Assembly: GCF_008369325.1 (NCBI RefSeq)
Contig: NZ_VOBI01000001.1
Location: 186,001-250,000 of the forward strand
DNA from: Pseudomonas sp. ANT_H12B
Lineage (GTDB): Bacteria > Pseudomonadota > Gammaproteobacteria > Pseudomonadales > Pseudomonadaceae
DNA: 64,000 nucleotides
Direction of reading: 5' to 3'
Part shown: in pieces, positions 1 through 9,454 of the stretch
How the letters are laid out: each line of letters begins with the position of its first letter
How positions within the stretch are numbered: the stretch's first letter is position 1
The notes under the pieces: generated by a model
The model's input: only the letters and a program-made list of their open reading frames with translations
What the model was told of the DNA's origin: nothing
Databases searched by the model: none
Made by a program: the position numbers and the translations under genes

Positions 1-296
1 TTCACCGGTTCTTTCGCAGCGGTTTTCCAGCCGCGCTTTTTCCAGTTGTCCATCCACTCGTTGATGCCTTTCATCACGTACTGGGAGTCGGTCACCAGCA
101 GCACGTCGCAAGACCGCTTGAGCTCTTCAAGGCCACGGATCGCGCCCATCAGCTCCATGCGATTGTTGGTGGTGTTTGCTTCGCCGCCCCAGAGTTCTTT
201 CTCAACACCCTTGCACACCAGCAACGCGCCCCAGCCGCCTGGGCCAGGGTTGCCTTTGCAGGCGCCGTCAGTGAAGAGTTCTACGTTATCGCTCAT
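1..296 (-). CDS. rnhA: Ribonuclease HI, 3' part outside the window
   Basis: Cuts the RNA strand of RNA-DNA hybrids in the cytoplasm. The reverse strand reads [20 protein letters not shown] from an ATG at 294-296 and stays open to the window edge, giving about 98 of the usual 148 or so residues. Three of the four catalytic carboxylates are visible: D10 in FTDGAC, E48 in NNRMEL and D70 in VTDSQY. The fourth (D134 in E. coli) would lie beyond base 1. It sits just downstream of the methyltransferase gene on the same strand, a common Pseudomonas order that usually continues to dnaQ. Confidence 0.95.
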   Translation of the reverse strand, partial: MSDNVELFTDGACKGNPGPGGWGALLVCKGVEKELWGGEANTTNNRMELMGAIRGLEELKRSCDVLLVTDSQYVMKGINEWMDNWKKRGWKTAAKEPV

Positions 297-388
297 GCCA
301 ATCTATCCAGAAAATGCGGTGGCTCGCCGATCCGTGACCGACGATGCCCGAGGCCGGGGCAAGCCCGGCCGGGAATATAAAAAGGGTA

Positions 389-1147
389 TTACGGTTCGAT
401 GCGACGACGGTTGACCTTGGCCATCGGCAACGGAATCAGCTTGCCCATCGGTTCGCGTCGTTCCTGCCGGACGGGTCGCAGGCCCACCACGATCTTGCGT
501 GCCACTAATAAATAGAAGCCGCCGCCAGACAATTGCCAGTCACCGGCCTTACGCTCCCAACCGGCCAAACGGGCCTGCCAGGCGGGTGACGCAAGCGGCG
601 GACGATAGCACCCGAAGCGGCGTTTCTCCAGAGCGAAGCCGAGCAGGTTCAACCAGTCACCGACCCGCGAGGGGGAAATGCAACGGGCCTTGCGCAACGC
701 GTCATGGGCGAATACGTGGCGCAAACCCCAGGTGCTCCAGGGATTGATGCCGAGGATGACAAGATGCCCGCCGGGCCGCACGCTGCTCGCCGCCTCTCGC
801 AGCAAACCGTGGGGCGATAGGCAAAAATCCAGCCCATGCTGCAACACCACCACGTCGGCGGCATGCTCGCTCAAGGGCCACGCCTGCTCTTCGCAGACGA
901 TCTCGACACCTGGCAACGGCGCACCGAGACGCACATTGCGCTGCACTTGCGGCGCCGACGGCGGGGTCTGGGCCGACGGACCGTAATGCACCAGGTAGCC
1001 ACCGAAGAACCGTCCCAACTCGTCTTCAAGCATGCGGCGTTCTTCGTCCAGCAGAAATTGCCCGATGGGGCCGGACAGCCATTCACGGGCCGCGCTGATC
1101 AATGTCAGCCATTCAGGATCAGCCTGAGCGAACGCTTTATCGGTCAT
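389..1147 (-). CDS. SAM-dependent methyltransferase, class I
   Basis: A protein of about 252 residues between rnhA and gloB, probably soluble. The middle has the pattern of a class I methyltransferase: [22 protein letters not shown] for strand 4 and the following helix, then [20 protein letters not shown] for the post-motif strand. The classical glycine-rich motif I is weak, and the substrate is unknown. I prefer the ATG at 1147, with GGAG six bases upstream, over an in-frame TTG at 1159. The start faces gloB across about 65 bp, so the two genes share a divergent promoter region. The same neighbour is found beside gloB in many pseudomonads. Confidence 0.8.
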   Translation of the reverse strand: MTDKAFAQADPEWLTLISAAREWLSGPIGQFLLDEERRMLEDELGRFFGGYLVHYGPSAQTPPSAPQVQRNVRLGAPLPGVEIVCEEQAWPLSEHAADVVVLQHGLDFCLSPHGLLREAASSVRPGGHLVILGINPWSTWGLRHVFAHDALRKARCISPSRVGDWLNLLGFALEKRRFGCYRPPLASPAWQARLAGWERKAGDWQLSGGGFYLLVARKIVVGLRPVRQERREPMGKLIPLPMAKVNRRRIEP

Positions 1148-1212
1148 TGCATTCTCCAACGCGCCAGGAAGTTCTAAGATGCGCCATTGTTTTCCGCTTG
1201 GCGAATCCGACG

Positions 1213-1980
1213 ATGATACAGATCAGTGCCCTGCCCGCCTTTACCGACAACTACATCTGGTTGTTACAAGACCCCGACACTCGACGCTGTGCCGTGGTCG
1301 ATCCGGGCGATGCCGCGCCAGTGCAAAACTGGCTCAAGGCCAATCCGGAATGGATATTGAGCGATATTCTGATCACTCACCATCATCATGACCACGTCGG
1401 CGGCGTCGAGCAGCTTAAAAAAGCGACAGACGCGAAAGTCTACGGCCCCGCCAGCGAAACCATCCCGGTCCGGGACATAGCGCTCAAGGAGAACGACCGA
1501 ATCAGCGTGCTGGGCTGTGACTTTGATGTCATCGAAATCCCTGGCCACACGTTGGGGCACATAGCCTTTTATCATCAGGGCATGCTGTTTTGCGGCGACA
1601 CCCTGTTCGCCGCCGGTTGCGGGCGCTTGTTCGAAGGCACGCCCGAACAGATGCACACCTCGCTGACACGCCTCGCGGCGCTCCCCGAGGATACGCAAGT
1701 GTTCTGCGCGCATGAATACACCCTGAGCAATCTGCGCTTTGCCATCGCGGTCGAACCAGGCAATCGAGATACCGCTCAGCGGTTGGCCAAAGTCGCTCAA
1801 CAACGGGACGCCGGAATCATCACGCTGCCTTCTACTCTGGGCCTTGAAAAGCGGACAAACCCGTTTTTGCGGACCGGCGAAACATCCGTTAAAGAAAAAG
1901 TGGACGAACGGAATGGAACTCATAACCAGGCTCCGAGTGCGGTTTTTGCTGCTCTTCGTGCTTGGAAAGATAAGTTCTAA
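1213..1980 (+). CDS. gloB: Hydroxyacylglutathione hydrolase (glyoxalase II)
   Basis: Hydrolyses S-D-lactoylglutathione to D-lactate and glutathione, the second step of methylglyoxal detoxification. The 255-residue protein has the metallo-beta-lactamase metal motif THHHHDH at residues 55-61. The other ligands are visible as H112 (PGHTLGH), D129 (CGDTLF) and H167 (CAHEYT), so the two-metal centre is complete. The C-terminal substrate-binding domain carries the expected KRTNPFLR. The start is the ATG at 1213 ([16 protein letters not shown]), which matches the family N-terminus; an open frame continues upstream but has no family similarity. mltD follows 99 bp downstream, a conserved pairing in gammaproteobacteria. 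Confidence 0.95.
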   Translation: MIQISALPAFTDNYIWLLQDPDTRRCAVVDPGDAAPVQNWLKANPEWILSDILITHHHHDHVGGVEQLKKATDAKVYGPASETIPVRDIALKENDRISVLGCDFDVIEIPGHTLGHIAFYHQGMLFCGDTLFAAGCGRLFEGTPEQMHTSLTRLAALPEDTQVFCAHEYTLSNLRFAIAVEPGNRDTAQRLAKVAQQRDAGIITLPSTLGLEKRTNPFLRTGETSVKEKVDERNGTHNQAPSAVFAALRAWKDKF

Positions 1981-2079
1981 GTGGTGAGCCTGATGGTACA
2001 AAAATTCTGAATGGTTGACCGCAGGGGGTGCGCTTTCTAGAATCGCCCGACATTTTTGCCCGGAACTCACTTCCAGCCA

Positions 2080-3522
2080 ATGTCGTCATCTATTCGTAAA
2101 GCCATCAATTCAGACGCATTGACCCGCTTGGCTCAAGCCATCGCGGTGGCTGTGTCCGCCACTTTGGCGGGCTGTTCAAGCCATGTGCCGCAGACCGAAG
2201 CGACGCACACGCCGAACATTGCTGCTCGAGCCAAGCAGAAACCTATCTGGCTCACCGAAAAACCAACTCCACAAGTACCGCAGGATGTCTGGGAGCGCAT
2301 GCGCCAGGGCTTCCAGTTGCAGGACAGCCTGGGCGTCAACCCGCGCATCGAGCAACAGCGCCTGTGGTTCGCCAGTAATCCGTCGTTCCTCGAAAACGCC
2401 GGCGAACGCGGCAGCCTCTACATTCATTACATCGTTGAACGCCTTGAAGAGCGCAACATGCCGCTGGAACTGGCGTTGTTGCCGGTGATTGAAAGCGCCT
2501 ACAACCCCATGGCCTATTCCCGGGCCAACGCGGTGGGTCTTTGGCAATTCATTCCTTCTACCGGTCGTTACTTCAACCTGCGTCAGACCCGTTTCTACGA
2601 TGGCCGTCGCGACATTACCGCGTCGACCACCGCAGCCATGGATTACCTGACGCGTCTGCACGACATGTTCAACGGTGACTGGCTGCTGGCCCTGGCGGCG
2701 TACAACGCCGGTGAAGGTACGGTCAGCCGCGCCATTGAGCGCAATGAAAAACTCGGCCTGCCAACCGATTACTGGAACCTGCCGCTGCCGGCCGAAACCC
2801 GGGCCTACGTGCCGAAGTTGCTGGCCCTGTCGCAAGTAGTGCTGGCACCGGAAGCCTACGGCGTCAACCTGAACCCGATTGCCAACGAGCCGTACTTCCA
2901 GGTCGTCGAAATCAACCAGCGCATGGATCTGTCCAAAGTTGCCGCGGTGGCCAACATCGACGAAGACGAACTGTTCCAGCTCAACCCGGCGTTCAAGCAG
3001 CGCACGACCATCGATGGCCCTCAGCATTTGCTGGTGCCAACGTCCAAGGCGCAGCTGCTGACCACCAGCCTTTCGACCATGCGTCCCGACGAGCTAATCA
3101 GCAAGAAGTCGCTCAAGCCCGTTTTCGATGGCGCAGACAGCTCCAAAATCGCCAGCCTCAAGCGTGCCTACCGTGTTAAACGCGGCGACAACCTGGGCAC
3201 CATCGCCAAGGCCAACAAGGTCGACATCAAGGACCTGCAGCGCTGGAACAAGCTGACCGGCAAGAATCTCAAAGTCGGCCAGACGCTCGTCATGCAAGAC
3301 ACCACCAAACGCAACAGCGGACGCGTCAACACCGTCGTTGCGTCGAACAGCAAGGCAGCCAGCAAGAAACAGCAGACCCGGTACAAGGTCAAGCAAGGCG
3401 ACTCGCTGTACATGGTCGCCAAGCGCTTCAACGTTGAGATGCAGCACCTCAAGCGCTGGAACCCGCGTGTCGGTCAAGCCCTCAAGCCTGGACAGATGTT
3501 GACGGTTTCTTCCCCGCGTTAA
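2080..3522 (+). CDS. mltD: Membrane-bound lytic murein transglycosylase D
   Basis: Cleaves peptidoglycan glycan strands to 1,6-anhydromuropeptides. From the ATG at 2080 the protein has 480 residues. It starts with a lipoprotein signal and a lipobox LAGC (Cys32). An SLT domain follows, with the catalytic glutamate E138 in PVIESAYNP and the downstream AVGLWQFIPSTGR and AAYNAGEG motifs. Two LysM peptidoglycan-binding repeats close the protein, at about residues 365-408 and 435-480 (YRVKRGDNLGTIA and YKVKQGDSLYMVA). A TTG at 2056 in frame is less likely because the signal peptide begins naturally at MSSSIRK. A strong terminator follows the stop codon. Confidence 0.94.
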   Translation: MSSSIRKAINSDALTRLAQAIAVAVSATLAGCSSHVPQTEATHTPNIAARAKQKPIWLTEKPTPQVPQDVWERMRQGFQLQDSLGVNPRIEQQRLWFASNPSFLENAGERGSLYIHYIVERLEERNMPLELALLPVIESAYNPMAYSRANAVGLWQFIPSTGRYFNLRQTRFYDGRRDITASTTAAMDYLTRLHDMFNGDWLLALAAYNAGEGTVSRAIERNEKLGLPTDYWNLPLPAETRAYVPKLLALSQVVLAPEAYGVNLNPIANEPYFQVVEINQRMDLSKVAAVANIDEDELFQLNPAFKQRTTIDGPQHLLVPTSKAQLLTTSLSTMRPDELISKKSLKPVFDGADSSKIASLKRAYRVKRGDNLGTIAKANKVDIKDLQRWNKLTGKNLKVGQTLVMQDTTKRNSGRVNTVVASNSKAASKKQQTRYKVKQGDSLYMVAKRFNVEMQHLKRWNPRVGQALKPGQMLTVSSPR

Positions 3523-3527
3523 AAATG

Positions 3528-3553
3528 AGCCCCTGATTTCAGGGGCTTTTTTT
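3528..3553 (+). terminator. Rho-independent terminator of mltD
   Basis: An AGCCCCTGA / TCAGGGGCT stem with a tight loop is followed by seven T residues. It begins six bases after the mltD stop codon. Confidence 0.9.
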
Positions 3554-3683
3554 GCCAGACGTGTACAAAAAGGCTTACCGCCTGGGCAATTAACAACGCA
3601 TTAAGCCCCCATCTTTTTCCTGTCGATACAAGCTGTTACTGTACGGGCCACAAAGCCCAAGCCGCCTGGATCGGATCTCTGAC

Positions 3684-5516
3684 TTGAAGCGTCCCCTCCT
3701 CCTGCTCCTGATCAGCCTGGCCTTGAGCTCCCCCGCAAGCGCGACGATCAGCGAAAGCCATGGTTATGCGCAGTTCGGCACGCTCAAGTACCCGGCCAGA
3801 TTTACCCACTTCGACTGGGTTAACCCGCAAGCGCCCAAGGGCGGTACGTTGCGGGTGATGGCGTTTGGCACCTTCGATACGCTCAACCCCTACACATTCA
3901 AGGGATCGAGCCCGGTTTCCACACCGAATTTCTTGCAATACGGCATCAACGAGCTAAACGAACCATTGATGGTCGGCACCGGGCAGTACGCGCCGTCCGG
4001 TGATGAGCCGACGTCCAGTTATGGCCTGATCGCCCAATCGGTCGAATACAGCGAAGACCGCAGCTGGGTAGTGTTCAACCTGCGCCCCGAAGCGCGCTTT
4101 CACGATGGCACGCCGATTACCGCGTACGACGTGGCGTTTTCCTACCGTTTGCTGCTCAAGGAAGGTCACCCGCAGTACCGCACCAATCTTCAGGAAGTAT
4201 CGCGGGTCGATATCCTCAACCTCCATCGCATCCGTTTTGTCTTCAAGCGCGCCGGCAACCCATTGCTGATCCTGCGCCTTGGCGAATTGCCGGTGCTGTC
4301 CCAGCATTACTGGAAAGATCGTGACTTCAAGGCCACAACCTTCGAACCGCCACTGGGTAGCGGGCCATATCGCATTACCTCGGTAACGCCTGGGCGACAG
4401 ATAGTTTTCGAACGGGTCAAGGATTACTGGGGTAAAGACCTGGCGGTCAATCGCGGCAAATACAACGTTGATCGCATGGACGTGGAGTTCTACCGCGACA
4501 GCGACGTCGCGTTCGAAGCCTTCAAGGCCGGCGAATTCGACATTTACATCGAGCACCAGGCGAAGAACTGGGAAAACGGCTACAACTTCCCGGCCGTGCG
4601 ACGCGGCGACGTCATCAAGGCACAGATCCCGCACCAGATCCCGACCCAGAGCCAGGGTCTGTTCATGAACACCCGCCGCCCGGCCTTCTCCGAAGCCAAG
4701 GTCCGTGAAGCGTTGGGGATGATGTTCGACTTCGAGTGGACCAACCGCACGCTGTTCAGCGGCGCTTACAAGCGCGCCATGAGCTATTACCCCAACAGCG
4801 AGTTCTCCGCCACCGGCCTTCCGGTCGGCCATGAATGGCTGATGCTCAAGCCGTATCGTGAGCAGTTGCCCGCCAAGCTGCTCACCGAGCCGTTCAGCTT
4901 GCCGCAGACCCAAGGTCGCGGCATTCCAAGGGAAACCATGCGACAGGCCCTGGGGCTGCTTGCCGAGGCCGGCTGGAAGCTCAGTGGCCAACGCGTACAG
5001 AACGCTGCCGGGCAACCGTTGCGTGTGGAAATCCTGCTGGTCAATCCCAACCTTGAGCGAATCCTTCAGCCGTACGTCGAGAACCTCGCCAGCATCGGCA
5101 TCGATGCCCGGTTGCGTACCGTCGATCGCGCCCAATACAAGCAGCGCCTCGATCAGTTCGATTTCGACATGATCCTGATAACCCTCAACCAGACCCTCAG
5201 CCCGGGCCTGGAGCAATGGCAGTACTTCCACTCCAGCCAGGTCGGGGTCAAGGGCAGCAAAAACTACGCCGGCATCGCCAACCCGGTCGTCGATCATTTA
5301 CTCGAACAACTGCTCGCCGCCCAGACCCGCGATGAACAGGTCGCCGCCGGCAAGGCGCTGGACCGGGTGCTGCTGTGGCAGCACTACATCATTCCCAATT
5401 GGTACCTCAATTATCACCGCTTGGCCTACCGCAACCGGTTAGCCTTGGTCACCACGCCGCCCTACACCCTGGGCCTCTGCGCGTGGTGGCTGAAATCTTC
5501 GGAGAAAGATCGATGA
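3684..5516 (+). CDS. Peptide ABC transporter substrate-binding protein (YejA-like), first copy
   Basis: Periplasmic solute-binding protein of family 5 (SBP_bac_5), 610 residues, with the signal peptide KRPLLLLLISLALSSPASA. It probably delivers oligopeptides to the inner-membrane permeases encoded downstream. The segments NPQAPKGGTLRVMAFGTFDT, LGSGPYRITSVTPGRQ and [11 protein letters not shown] are typical of the YejA branch, which in E. coli imports peptides including microcin C. The start appears to be a TTG at 3684, because no ATG precedes the signal peptide; the ribosome site is weak. The stop overlaps the start of a second, homologous binding protein (ATGA), so the two are translationally coupled. 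Confidence 0.88.
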   Translation: MKRPLLLLLISLALSSPASATISESHGYAQFGTLKYPARFTHFDWVNPQAPKGGTLRVMAFGTFDTLNPYTFKGSSPVSTPNFLQYGINELNEPLMVGTGQYAPSGDEPTSSYGLIAQSVEYSEDRSWVVFNLRPEARFHDGTPITAYDVAFSYRLLLKEGHPQYRTNLQEVSRVDILNLHRIRFVFKRAGNPLLILRLGELPVLSQHYWKDRDFKATTFEPPLGSGPYRITSVTPGRQIVFERVKDYWGKDLAVNRGKYNVDRMDVEFYRDSDVAFEAFKAGEFDIYIEHQAKNWENGYNFPAVRRGDVIKAQIPHQIPTQSQGLFMNTRRPAFSEAKVREALGMMFDFEWTNRTLFSGAYKRAMSYYPNSEFSATGLPVGHEWLMLKPYREQLPAKLLTEPFSLPQTQGRGIPRETMRQALGLLAEAGWKLSGQRVQNAAGQPLRVEILLVNPNLERILQPYVENLASIGIDARLRTVDRAQYKQRLDQFDFDMILITLNQTLSPGLEQWQYFHSSQVGVKGSKNYAGIANPVVDHLLEQLLAAQTRDEQVAAGKALDRVLLWQHYIIPNWYLNYHRLAYRNRLALVTTPPYTLGLCAWWLKSSEKDR

Positions 5517-7354
5517 AACCCGTACGCGCCCTGCTCTTGCAGGCCAGCGGCCTGTTGTTCGCCGGGCTGGCCTGTGCCGCCCCGCAACATGCCCTGACCC
5601 TGTACAACGAGCCACCGAAATACCCGGCCGACTTCAAACACTTTGACTACGTGAACCCGGACGCGCCCAAGGGCGGGATCTTCCGTCAGGCGGGTTTCGG
5701 CGGCTTCGACAGTCTCAATCCGTTCATCAGCAAGGGTGTACCGGCCGACGACATCAGCTTGATTTACGACACCCTGGCCAAACAGGGCCTGGATGAACCG
5801 TTCACCGAGTACGGCCTGGTGGCCGGCAAGATCGAAAAAGCCCCGGACAACAGCTGGGTACGTTTTTACCTGCGCGCCGAAGCACGCTTCCACGACGGTC
5901 ATCCGATCCGTGCCGAAGATGTGGTGTTCAGCTTCCAGACGCTGACCAAGGACGGCGCGCCGATGTTTCGCGGCTACTACAGCGATGTCGACGAAGTGAT
6001 CGCTGAAGATCCGCTGCGGGTGCTGTTCAAGTTCAAGCACAACAACAACCGCGAACTGCCGTTGATCCTCGGTCAATTGCCGGTACTGCCCAAGCATTGG
6101 TGGGCAACCCGGGATTTCAACAAAGGCAATCTGGAAATGCCGTTGGGCAGCGGCCCGTACAAGGTCAGCGAAGTGAAGGCCGGGCGCTCGGTGCGCTATG
6201 AGCGGGTCAAGGACTACTGGGGCAAGGATCTGCCGGCCAACCGTGGGTTCTACAACTTCGATGTGATGACCACCGATTACTACCGCGACAACACCGTGGC
6301 GCTCGAAGCACTCAAGGCCGGGCAGTTCGATTACTGGCTGGAAATGACCGCGAAGAACTGGGCCAACGCCTACAACATTCCGGCAGTGACCGAAGGCCGC
6401 TTGATCAAGGAACAGATCCCCAACGGCAACCCGACCGGCATGCAAGGCTTCGTGTTCAACCTGCGCCGTGCGGCGTTCCAGGACGTGCGCGTGCGCCAGG
6501 CCCTGACCCTGTTGCTGGACTTCGAATGGACCAACAAACAACTGTTCAACGGCGCCTACGCGCGAACCCGCAGCTATTTCGAGAATTCGGAAATGGCCGC
6601 CACCGGCCTGCCGGACGCCGATCAGCTGGCGATCCTTGACCCGTTTCGCGGCAAGATCCCCGAGCAGGTGTTCAGCGAGTCGTTTCAGAACCCGGTCACC
6701 GATGCCAGCGGCATGATCCGCACCCAGCAACGCAAGGCCTATCAACTGCTGCAAGAGGCTGGCTGGCGGATCGTCGACGACAAGATGGTCGGCGCCACCG
6801 GCAAACCGGTGACCATCGAATTCCTGCTGGCCCAGACCGAGTTCGAGCGCGTACTGCTGCCGTTCAAGCGTAACCTCAGCGACCTGGGCATCGACCTGGT
6901 GATTCGCCGGGTCGACGTCTCGCAGTACATCAACCGTGTGCGCTCCCGGGACTTCGACATGATTGTCGGCAGCTTCCCGCAGTCCAACTCACCGGGCAAC
7001 GAGCAGCGCGAGTTCTGGATGTCTGCCGCCGCCGACAAGCCCGGTAGTCGCAACTCCATGGGCCTGAAAGATCCGATCGTGGACCAATTGGTCGAGCAAT
7101 TGATCAGCGCCGATTCGCGTAAAAGCCTGGTGGCCCACGCCCGCGCGCTGGACCGCGTGCTGCAATGGGGCTATTACGTGATCCCCAACTGGCACATCAA
7201 GACGTGGCGCGTGGCTTACTGGAACCACATCGGCCATCCGAAAATTTCACCCAAATACGACATCGGCATTAACACCTGGTGGGTCAAGCCTGACGCGAAA
7301 CCTGCGGTAGAAGTCGAAACCAAACTGCAAGCCGACCCTGCGGGCACGGAGTAA
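5513..7354 (+). CDS. Peptide ABC transporter substrate-binding protein (YejA-like), second copy
   Basis: Second family 5 periplasmic binding protein, 613 residues, with the signal peptide [22 protein letters not shown]. It lines up with the preceding gene along its whole length: [16 protein letters not shown] and [16 protein letters not shown] match LGSGPYRITSVTPGRQ and [16 protein letters not shown]. The pair therefore comes from a tandem duplication that has since diverged. The ATG at 5513 overlaps the upstream stop and has GGAG in front of it. The permease gene starts four bases after its stop. The ligand cannot be read from the sequence; peptides are the family default. Confidence 0.9.
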   Translation: MKPVRALLLQASGLLFAGLACAAPQHALTLYNEPPKYPADFKHFDYVNPDAPKGGIFRQAGFGGFDSLNPFISKGVPADDISLIYDTLAKQGLDEPFTEYGLVAGKIEKAPDNSWVRFYLRAEARFHDGHPIRAEDVVFSFQTLTKDGAPMFRGYYSDVDEVIAEDPLRVLFKFKHNNNRELPLILGQLPVLPKHWWATRDFNKGNLEMPLGSGPYKVSEVKAGRSVRYERVKDYWGKDLPANRGFYNFDVMTTDYYRDNTVALEALKAGQFDYWLEMTAKNWANAYNIPAVTEGRLIKEQIPNGNPTGMQGFVFNLRRAAFQDVRVRQALTLLLDFEWTNKQLFNGAYARTRSYFENSEMAATGLPDADQLAILDPFRGKIPEQVFSESFQNPVTDASGMIRTQQRKAYQLLQEAGWRIVDDKMVGATGKPVTIEFLLAQTEFERVLLPFKRNLSDLGIDLVIRRVDVSQYINRVRSRDFDMIVGSFPQSNSPGNEQREFWMSAAADKPGSRNSMGLKDPIVDQLVEQLISADSRKSLVAHARALDRVLQWGYYVIPNWHIKTWRVAYWNHIGHPKISPKYDIGINTWWVKPDAKPAVEVETKLQADPAGTE

Positions 7355-7358
7355 TCAG

Positions 7359-8432
7359 ATGCTGGCGTATATTTTTCGGCGACTGCTGCTGATCATCCCG
7401 ACCTTGCTCGGCATTTTGCTGATCAACTTCGTGATCATCCAGGCCGCCCCCGGCGGGCCGGTGGAACAAATGATCGCCAAGCTCGAGGGCTTCGAAGGCG
7501 CCACCAGCCGCATCGCCGGTGGCGGTGCCGAAGTCTCGGTCGCCGGCTCGGCCTATCGCGGAGCCCAGGGCCTGGACCCGGCGTTGGTCAAAGAGATCGA
7601 GCACATGTACGGCTTCGACAAATCGGCGCCGGAACGCTTGTGGATCATGATCAAGAACTACGCCACCCTGGATTTCGGCGACAGCTTCTTCCGCGACGCC
7701 AAGGTCATCGACCTGATCAAGGAAAAAATGCCGGTATCGATCTCCCTCGGGCTGTGGAGCACGCTGATCATGTACCTGGTGTCGATCCCCCTGGGGATCG
7801 CCAAGGCTACGCGACACGGCAGCCACTTCGACGTCTGGACCAGCTCATTGATCATCGTCGGCTATGCCATCCCGGCATTCCTGTTTGCCATCCTGCTGAT
7901 CGTGGTATTCGCCGGAGGCAGTTATTTCGACTGGTTCCCGCTCAGAGGGCTGACCTCCAACAACTTCGATGAGTTGGGCATGGGCGGCAAGATTCTCGAC
8001 TATTTCTGGCACCTGGCCTTGCCGGTGACGGCGCTGGTCATCGGCAACTTTGCGACCATGACCCTGCTGACCAAAAACAGCTTCCTCGATGAAATCAACA
8101 AACAGTACGTGGTCACCGCCAAAGCCAAGGGCCTAACCAATCACCGTGTGCTCTACGGCCATGTATTCCGCAACGCGATGCTGCTGGTGATTGCCGGGTT
8201 TCCGTCGGCGTTCATCGGGATTTTCTTTACCGGCTCGTTGCTGGTGGAAGTGATCTTCTCCCTCGATGGCCTCGGCCTGATGAGCTTTGAAGCGGCGATC
8301 AACCGCGATTACCCGGTGGTCTTCGGCACGCTGTTCATCTTTACCCTGCTGGGGCTGGTGGTGAAGCTGATCGGCGACCTCACGTACACCTTTGTCGATC
8401 CGCGCATCGACTTCGAAAGCCGGGAGCATTGA
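7359..8432 (+). CDS. yejB: ABC transporter permease, YejB type
   Basis: First inner-membrane permease of the peptide importer, 357 residues. The N-terminus [34 protein letters not shown] is the classic DppB/OppB first membrane segment. A long periplasmic stretch follows, rich in Gly and Ser at about residues 40-70, as in YejB. About five further membrane helices come next. The cytoplasmic EAA loop is [20 protein letters not shown], which contacts the ATPase. It lies four bases after the binding-protein gene and is separated from the next permease by a single base, so the whole set is one operon. Confidence 0.92.
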   Translation: MLAYIFRRLLLIIPTLLGILLINFVIIQAAPGGPVEQMIAKLEGFEGATSRIAGGGAEVSVAGSAYRGAQGLDPALVKEIEHMYGFDKSAPERLWIMIKNYATLDFGDSFFRDAKVIDLIKEKMPVSISLGLWSTLIMYLVSIPLGIAKATRHGSHFDVWTSSLIIVGYAIPAFLFAILLIVVFAGGSYFDWFPLRGLTSNNFDELGMGGKILDYFWHLALPVTALVIGNFATMTLLTKNSFLDEINKQYVVTAKAKGLTNHRVLYGHVFRNAMLLVIAGFPSAFIGIFFTGSLLVEVIFSLDGLGLMSFEAAINRDYPVVFGTLFIFTLLGLVVKLIGDLTYTFVDPRIDFESREH

Positions 8433-8433
8433 G

Positions 8434-9453
8434 ATGAACCTGTCCCCTCTCAATCGCCGACGTTTCGAACTGTTCAAGGCCAACAAACGTGGCTGGTGGT
8501 CGCTATGGCTGTTTCTGCTGCTGTTCGGGCTGAGCCTCGGCGCCGAGCTGATCGCCAACGACAAACCCTTGGTGGTGCACTACGACAACGGTTGGTACTT
8601 CCCGGCGCTCAAGCGTTATCCGGAAACCACCTTTGGTGGTGAATTCCCGCTGGAAGCCAACTACAAGAGCCCGTACATCCGCGAACTGCTCAAGGCCAAA
8701 GACGCTTGGGTGCTGTGGGCGCCGATTCCCTACAGCTACCAGAGCATCAATTACGACCTGAAAGTCCCGGCGCCCGCCCCGCCTTCGACCGACAACCTCT
8801 TAGGCACGGACGATCAGGGTCGTGACGTATTGGCACGAGTGATTTACGGCTTCCGCATTTCGGTGCTGTTTGCCCTGACGCTGACCATTCTCAGCTCGAT
8901 CATCGGCGTGATCGCCGGCGCCTTGCAGGGTTTCTATGGTGGCTGGGTCGATCTGGCCGGGCAGCGTTTCCTGGAGATCTGGTCCGGGTTGCCGGTGCTG
9001 TACCTGCTGATCATCCTCGCCAGTTTCGTCCAGCCTAATTTCTGGTGGCTGCTGGGGATCATGCTGCTGTTCTCATGGATGAGCCTGGTGGACGTGGTGC
9101 GCGCCGAGTTCCTGCGCGGGCGTAACCTGGAATACGTGCGCGCGGCCCGGGCGTTGGGCATGCAAAATGGTGCGATCATGTTCCGCCACATCTTGCCCAA
9201 CGCCATGGTCTCGACCATGACCTTCATGCCGTTCATCCTGACCGGCGCCATCGGCACCCTGACAGCGCTGGATTTTCTGGGTTTCGGTTTACCACCGGGC
9301 GCGCCGTCCCTTGGTGAACTGGTGGCTCAGGGCAAATCCAACCTGCAAGCGCCTTGGCTCGGTATGAGCGCGTTTGCGGTGCTGGCATTGATGTTGAGTT
9401 TGCTGGTGTTCATCGGCGAGTCTGCTCGCGATGCCTTCGACCCGAGGAAGTGA
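8434..9453 (+). CDS. yejE: ABC transporter permease, YejE type
   Basis: Second permease of the peptide importer, 339 residues. The N-terminal motif NRRRFELFKANKRGWWSLW is characteristic of YejE. A periplasmic region of about 120 residues comes before the core membrane domain, which begins near LGTDDQGRDVLARVIYGFRIS. The EAA loop is ARALGMQNGAIMFRHILPNA. The start at 8434 is one base after the yejB stop, with a purine-rich ribosome site inside the end of yejB (CGGGAGC). It pairs with YejB to form the translocation pore. Confidence 0.92.
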   Translation: MNLSPLNRRRFELFKANKRGWWSLWLFLLLFGLSLGAELIANDKPLVVHYDNGWYFPALKRYPETTFGGEFPLEANYKSPYIRELLKAKDAWVLWAPIPYSYQSINYDLKVPAPAPPSTDNLLGTDDQGRDVLARVIYGFRISVLFALTLTILSSIIGVIAGALQGFYGGWVDLAGQRFLEIWSGLPVLYLLIILASFVQPNFWWLLGIMLLFSWMSLVDVVRAEFLRGRNLEYVRAARALGMQNGAIMFRHILPNAMVSTMTFMPFILTGAIGTLTALDFLGFGLPPGAPSLGELVAQGKSNLQAPWLGMSAFAVLALMLSLLVFIGESARDAFDPRK

Positions 9454-9454
9454 A

